Shown piece after piece: positions 58,268-64,000 of a stretch of 64,000 bases of DNA (the stretch's first letter is position 1; each line of letters opens with the position of its first letter). The DNA is taken from contig NZ_JAEQAZ010000021.1 in NCBI RefSeq assembly GCF_016654115.1, positions 1 through 64,000 of the forward strand, read 5' to 3'. A program made the position numbers and the translations under genes. This DNA is from Streptomyces sp. MBT53 (GTDB lineage Bacteria > Actinomycetota > Actinomycetes > Streptomycetales > Streptomycetaceae). The notes under the pieces were generated by a model. The model did no database searches, was not told the DNA's origin, and saw nothing but the letters and a program-made list of their open reading frames with translations.

Positions 58268-59296
58268 TCAGGTCTCCTCGGCGCGCGGGCCGGCCTGGAC
58301 GTACGCGGCGCGCATCACGTCCTCCAACTCCGCCTCGTCCATGGCGATCTCGGTCACCTCGTACCGCTCGATGACCTGTTTCAGCGCCTGGTGGACGGTC
58401 GGTCCCTCGGTGCCGTCCGGGCCGAAGACGAGCTGCGGTCCGTCCCGCCGCACCAGCGCGATGCCCGGCAGGGACTCGGCCTCGGCATGCGGATCGGCCA
58501 GCGTCGCGCGGATCTGCCAGGTCGAGCCGAACTTGCGGCGGATCTCGTCGAGGGTGCCGTCCAGCACCAGCCGGCCGTGGTTGATGAGGACGACCCGCTC
58601 GGCGAGCCGGGCCACCTCGGTCATGTCGTGCGTGGTCAGCAGGACCGTACGGCCGCGCTCCTCCACCTGATGGCGCAGGAACTCGCGGACCTGTTCCTTC
58701 ACGACCACGTCCATGCCGATGGTCGGCTCGTCGAGGAAGACGACCGGCGGGTCGTGCAGCAGCGCGGCGGCCAGGTCGCAGCGCACCCGCTGGCCGAGGG
58801 AGAGATGGCGGACGCGGGTGTCCCAGAACGACGACAGTTCGAGGAGGTCGTCGAACTCCCGCAGGCGGGCCGCGTGTTGGGCCTTCGGCACCTCGTAGAT
58901 GTCCCGCAGGATCGAGAACGACTCGCGTACCGGCAGGTCCCACCACAGCTGGGTGCGCTGCCCGAACACCGCCCCGATGTTACGGGCGTTGCGCTCCCGC
59001 TCCTGGTACGGCACCACGCCCGCGACCCTGGCCTCCCCGGAGGTGGGCGTCAGGATGCCGGTGAGGATCTTGATGGTGGTGGACTTGCCGGCGCCGTTCG
59101 GGCCCAGCAGGGCGAGGAGTTCACCCGGGGCGACGTCGAACGTGACGTCGGAGACGGCGTGCTTGGGCACGCGGTCCGGGTTGACGAGCGAGCGCAGGCC
59201 GCCGACGAAACCGGGGCGGCGCACGGTGGTGTGGAAGGTGCGGGACAGCCCCCGGACCTCGATCTGGTTCGCCGTTCGCGTGGTGCTCGCGTTCAC
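58268..59296 (-). CDS. ABC exporter ATPase
   Basis: A 342-aa nucleotide-binding subunit. Walker A is GPNGAGKST, the signature is LSLGQRVRCDL (LSxGQ), Walker B is PPVVFLDEP, and the switch His is in TTHDM. The extra C-terminal domain (about residues 240-342) is usual for ABC-2 systems. The GTG start overlaps the stop of a 13-codon mini-ORF (GTGA) that in turn overlaps the MFS stop. Confidence 0.9.
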   Translation of the reverse strand: MNASTTRTANQIEVRGLSRTFHTTVRRPGFVGGLRSLVNPDRVPKHAVSDVTFDVAPGELLALLGPNGAGKSTTIKILTGILTPTSGEARVAGVVPYQERERNARNIGAVFGQRTQLWWDLPVRESFSILRDIYEVPKAQHAARLREFDDLLELSSFWDTRVRHLSLGQRVRCDLAAALLHDPPVVFLDEPTIGMDVVVKEQVREFLRHQVEERGRTVLLTTHDMTEVARLAERVVLINHGRLVLDGTLDEIRRKFGSTWQIRATLADPHAEAESLPGIALVRRDGPQLVFGPDGTEGPTVHQALKQVIERYEVTEIAMDEAELEDVMRAAYVQAGPRAEET

Positions 59297-59330
59297 TCGG
59301 TCAGCCTTCGCGTGAGCAGGAACAGGGCCT

Positions 59331-59334
<4 letters not shown>
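59293..59334 (-). CDS. 13-codon mini-ORF bridging the MFS and ABC genes
   Basis: ATG at 59332-59334 to TGA at 59293-59295 encodes MKALFLLTRRLTE. The ATG overlaps the MFS stop (ATGA) and the TGA overlaps the ABC ATPase start (GTGA). GAGGAGG lies 8 nt before the ATG, inside the MFS gene. It could carry ribosomes from one gene to the next, be a small peptide, or be the remnant of a lost gene. Confidence 0.5.
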
Positions 59335-63367
<4,033 letters not shown>

Positions 63368-64000
63368 TCAGCCCTTGATTCCGGTCTGCGCGATCCCCTG
63401 CACCAGCCAGCGCTGGAGGAAGAGGAACACGAACACCAGGGGCAGGATGGAAACTGCGGTGGCCATGAAGATGAGATGGAAGTTGACAGTCTGGTTCGTC
63501 ATGAACGACGACAGGGCGATCTGCACGGTCCAGGAGTTCGGGTCCTGGCCGATGACCAGCGGCCACAGGAAGGCGTTCCAGCCGCTGATGAAGGTGATCG
63601 TGGCGATCGCGGCGAAGAAGTTCAGCGAGTTGGGTACGACGATCCGCCAGTACGCGCCCCAGTAGCCGAGTCCGTCCACGCGTGCCGCCTCCTCCAACTC
63701 CTTGGGGAACCCCAGGAAGTACTGCCGGAAGAGGAAGCAGGTGAAACCACTGAAGAGACCCGGGATGATGAGACCCCGGTAGGTGTCGACCCAGCCGAGG
63801 GACGAGACGAGGACGAAGCTCGGCACGAAGGTGACGGCCGTGGGCACCATCAGGGTCGCCAGGACGAGGTAGAAGACCTTGTTGGCGTGCTTGTAGGGGA
63901 TGCGGGCCAGGCCGTAGCCGGCGAGCGAGCAGACCAGCAGAGTGCCCACGGTCATCAGGACGGCGACGACCGTGGAGTTCCACAGGGAGCGGCCGAACTG
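63368..64000 (-). CDS. Sugar ABC transporter permease (MalG type), cut by the right edge
   Basis: The last 210 residues of a permease whose start is beyond the window; the frame is open through position 64000 (QFGRSLWNSTVVAVL). The EAA loop is EEAARVDGLGYWGAYWRIVVP and the helices are typical of MalG. It is followed by the beta-galactosidase, so the importer likely brings in a galactoside or galacto-oligosaccharide. A MalF partner and binding protein are expected to the right. Confidence 0.9.
   Translation of the reverse strand, partial: QFGRSLWNSTVVAVLMTVGTLLVCSLAGYGLARIPYKHANKVFYLVLATLMVPTAVTFVPSFVLVSSLGWVDTYRGLIIPGLFSGFTCFLFRQYFLGFPKELEEAARVDGLGYWGAYWRIVVPNSLNFFAAIATITFISGWNAFLWPLVIGQDPNSWTVQIALSSFMTNQTVNFHLIFMATAVSILPLVFVFLFLQRWLVQGIAQTGIKG

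Overview
The window looks like Streptomyces chromosome. It has very high GC, third codon positions that are nearly all G or C, many GTG starts, dense 4-nt ATGA/GTGA stop-start overlaps, LacI-type sugar regulators beside secreted glycosidases, and the sir / small zinc ribbon / cysH / cysC / cysD order that I recall from S. coelicolor. I saw no rRNA, tRNA, CRISPR array, transposase or phage genes.

Layout. 1-3546 (minus): assimilatory sulfate reduction operon running off the left edge into cysD. It includes a 59-aa zinc-ribbon gene and a 27-aa cysteine-type leader peptide upstream of sir. 3547-8724 (minus): GNAT acetyltransferase, secreted protein, GAF regulator and AidB-like acyl-CoA dehydrogenase. 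8794-16483 (minus): a five-gene biosynthetic operon. SbnA and SbnB homologues should supply L-2,3-diaminopropionate. A SyrP-like Fe/2-oxoglutarate hydroxylase, an adenylation-carrier (A-T) protein and a separate membrane synthetase of the Pls/PosA (epsilon-polylysine synthetase) architecture should activate, tailor and polymerise or couple it. It is the most promising candidate here for an undescribed system. 16944-24076: YihY/BrkB membrane protein, an NAD(P)-binding gene broken by a small palindromic element, two AraC-type regulators, two VOC proteins, a lipoprotein and a ThuA-like protein.

24088-48603: plant cell-wall polysaccharide utilisation. Three LacI regulators (two are close paralogues), a sugar ABC importer with a cytoplasmic GH43 enzyme, a 2-hydroxyacid dehydrogenase, a type-B carboxylesterase, an autotransporter-like surface protein, two secreted GH43 enzymes (one a probable exo-beta-1,3-galactanase with CBM13), pectinesterase, rhamnogalacturonan lyase, rhamnogalacturonan acetylesterase and a DUF2264 protein. 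Together they suggest attack on pectin and arabinogalactan. LacI-type operators (AACCGGTT or AAGCGCTT cores) lie in the control regions. 35492-36418 is a homocysteine S-methyltransferase between them.

48768-56566: Nudix, cupin-like protein, a membrane alpha-toroid-like protein, TetR plus YhgE/Pip-type membrane protein, ArsR plus MFS exporter under tandem palindromes, and a SigE-family sigma factor with a PASTA-like membrane partner. 56657-64000 (minus): sugar ABC permease (cut by the right edge), GH2 beta-galactosidase, MFS transporter, a 13-codon mini-ORF, and an ABC-2 exporter (ATPase plus two permeases), apparently one long operon.

Most other long open frames are antisense or frame-shifted shadows caused by GC bias and are not annotated. 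Names rest on motifs and family memory; no database search was run.
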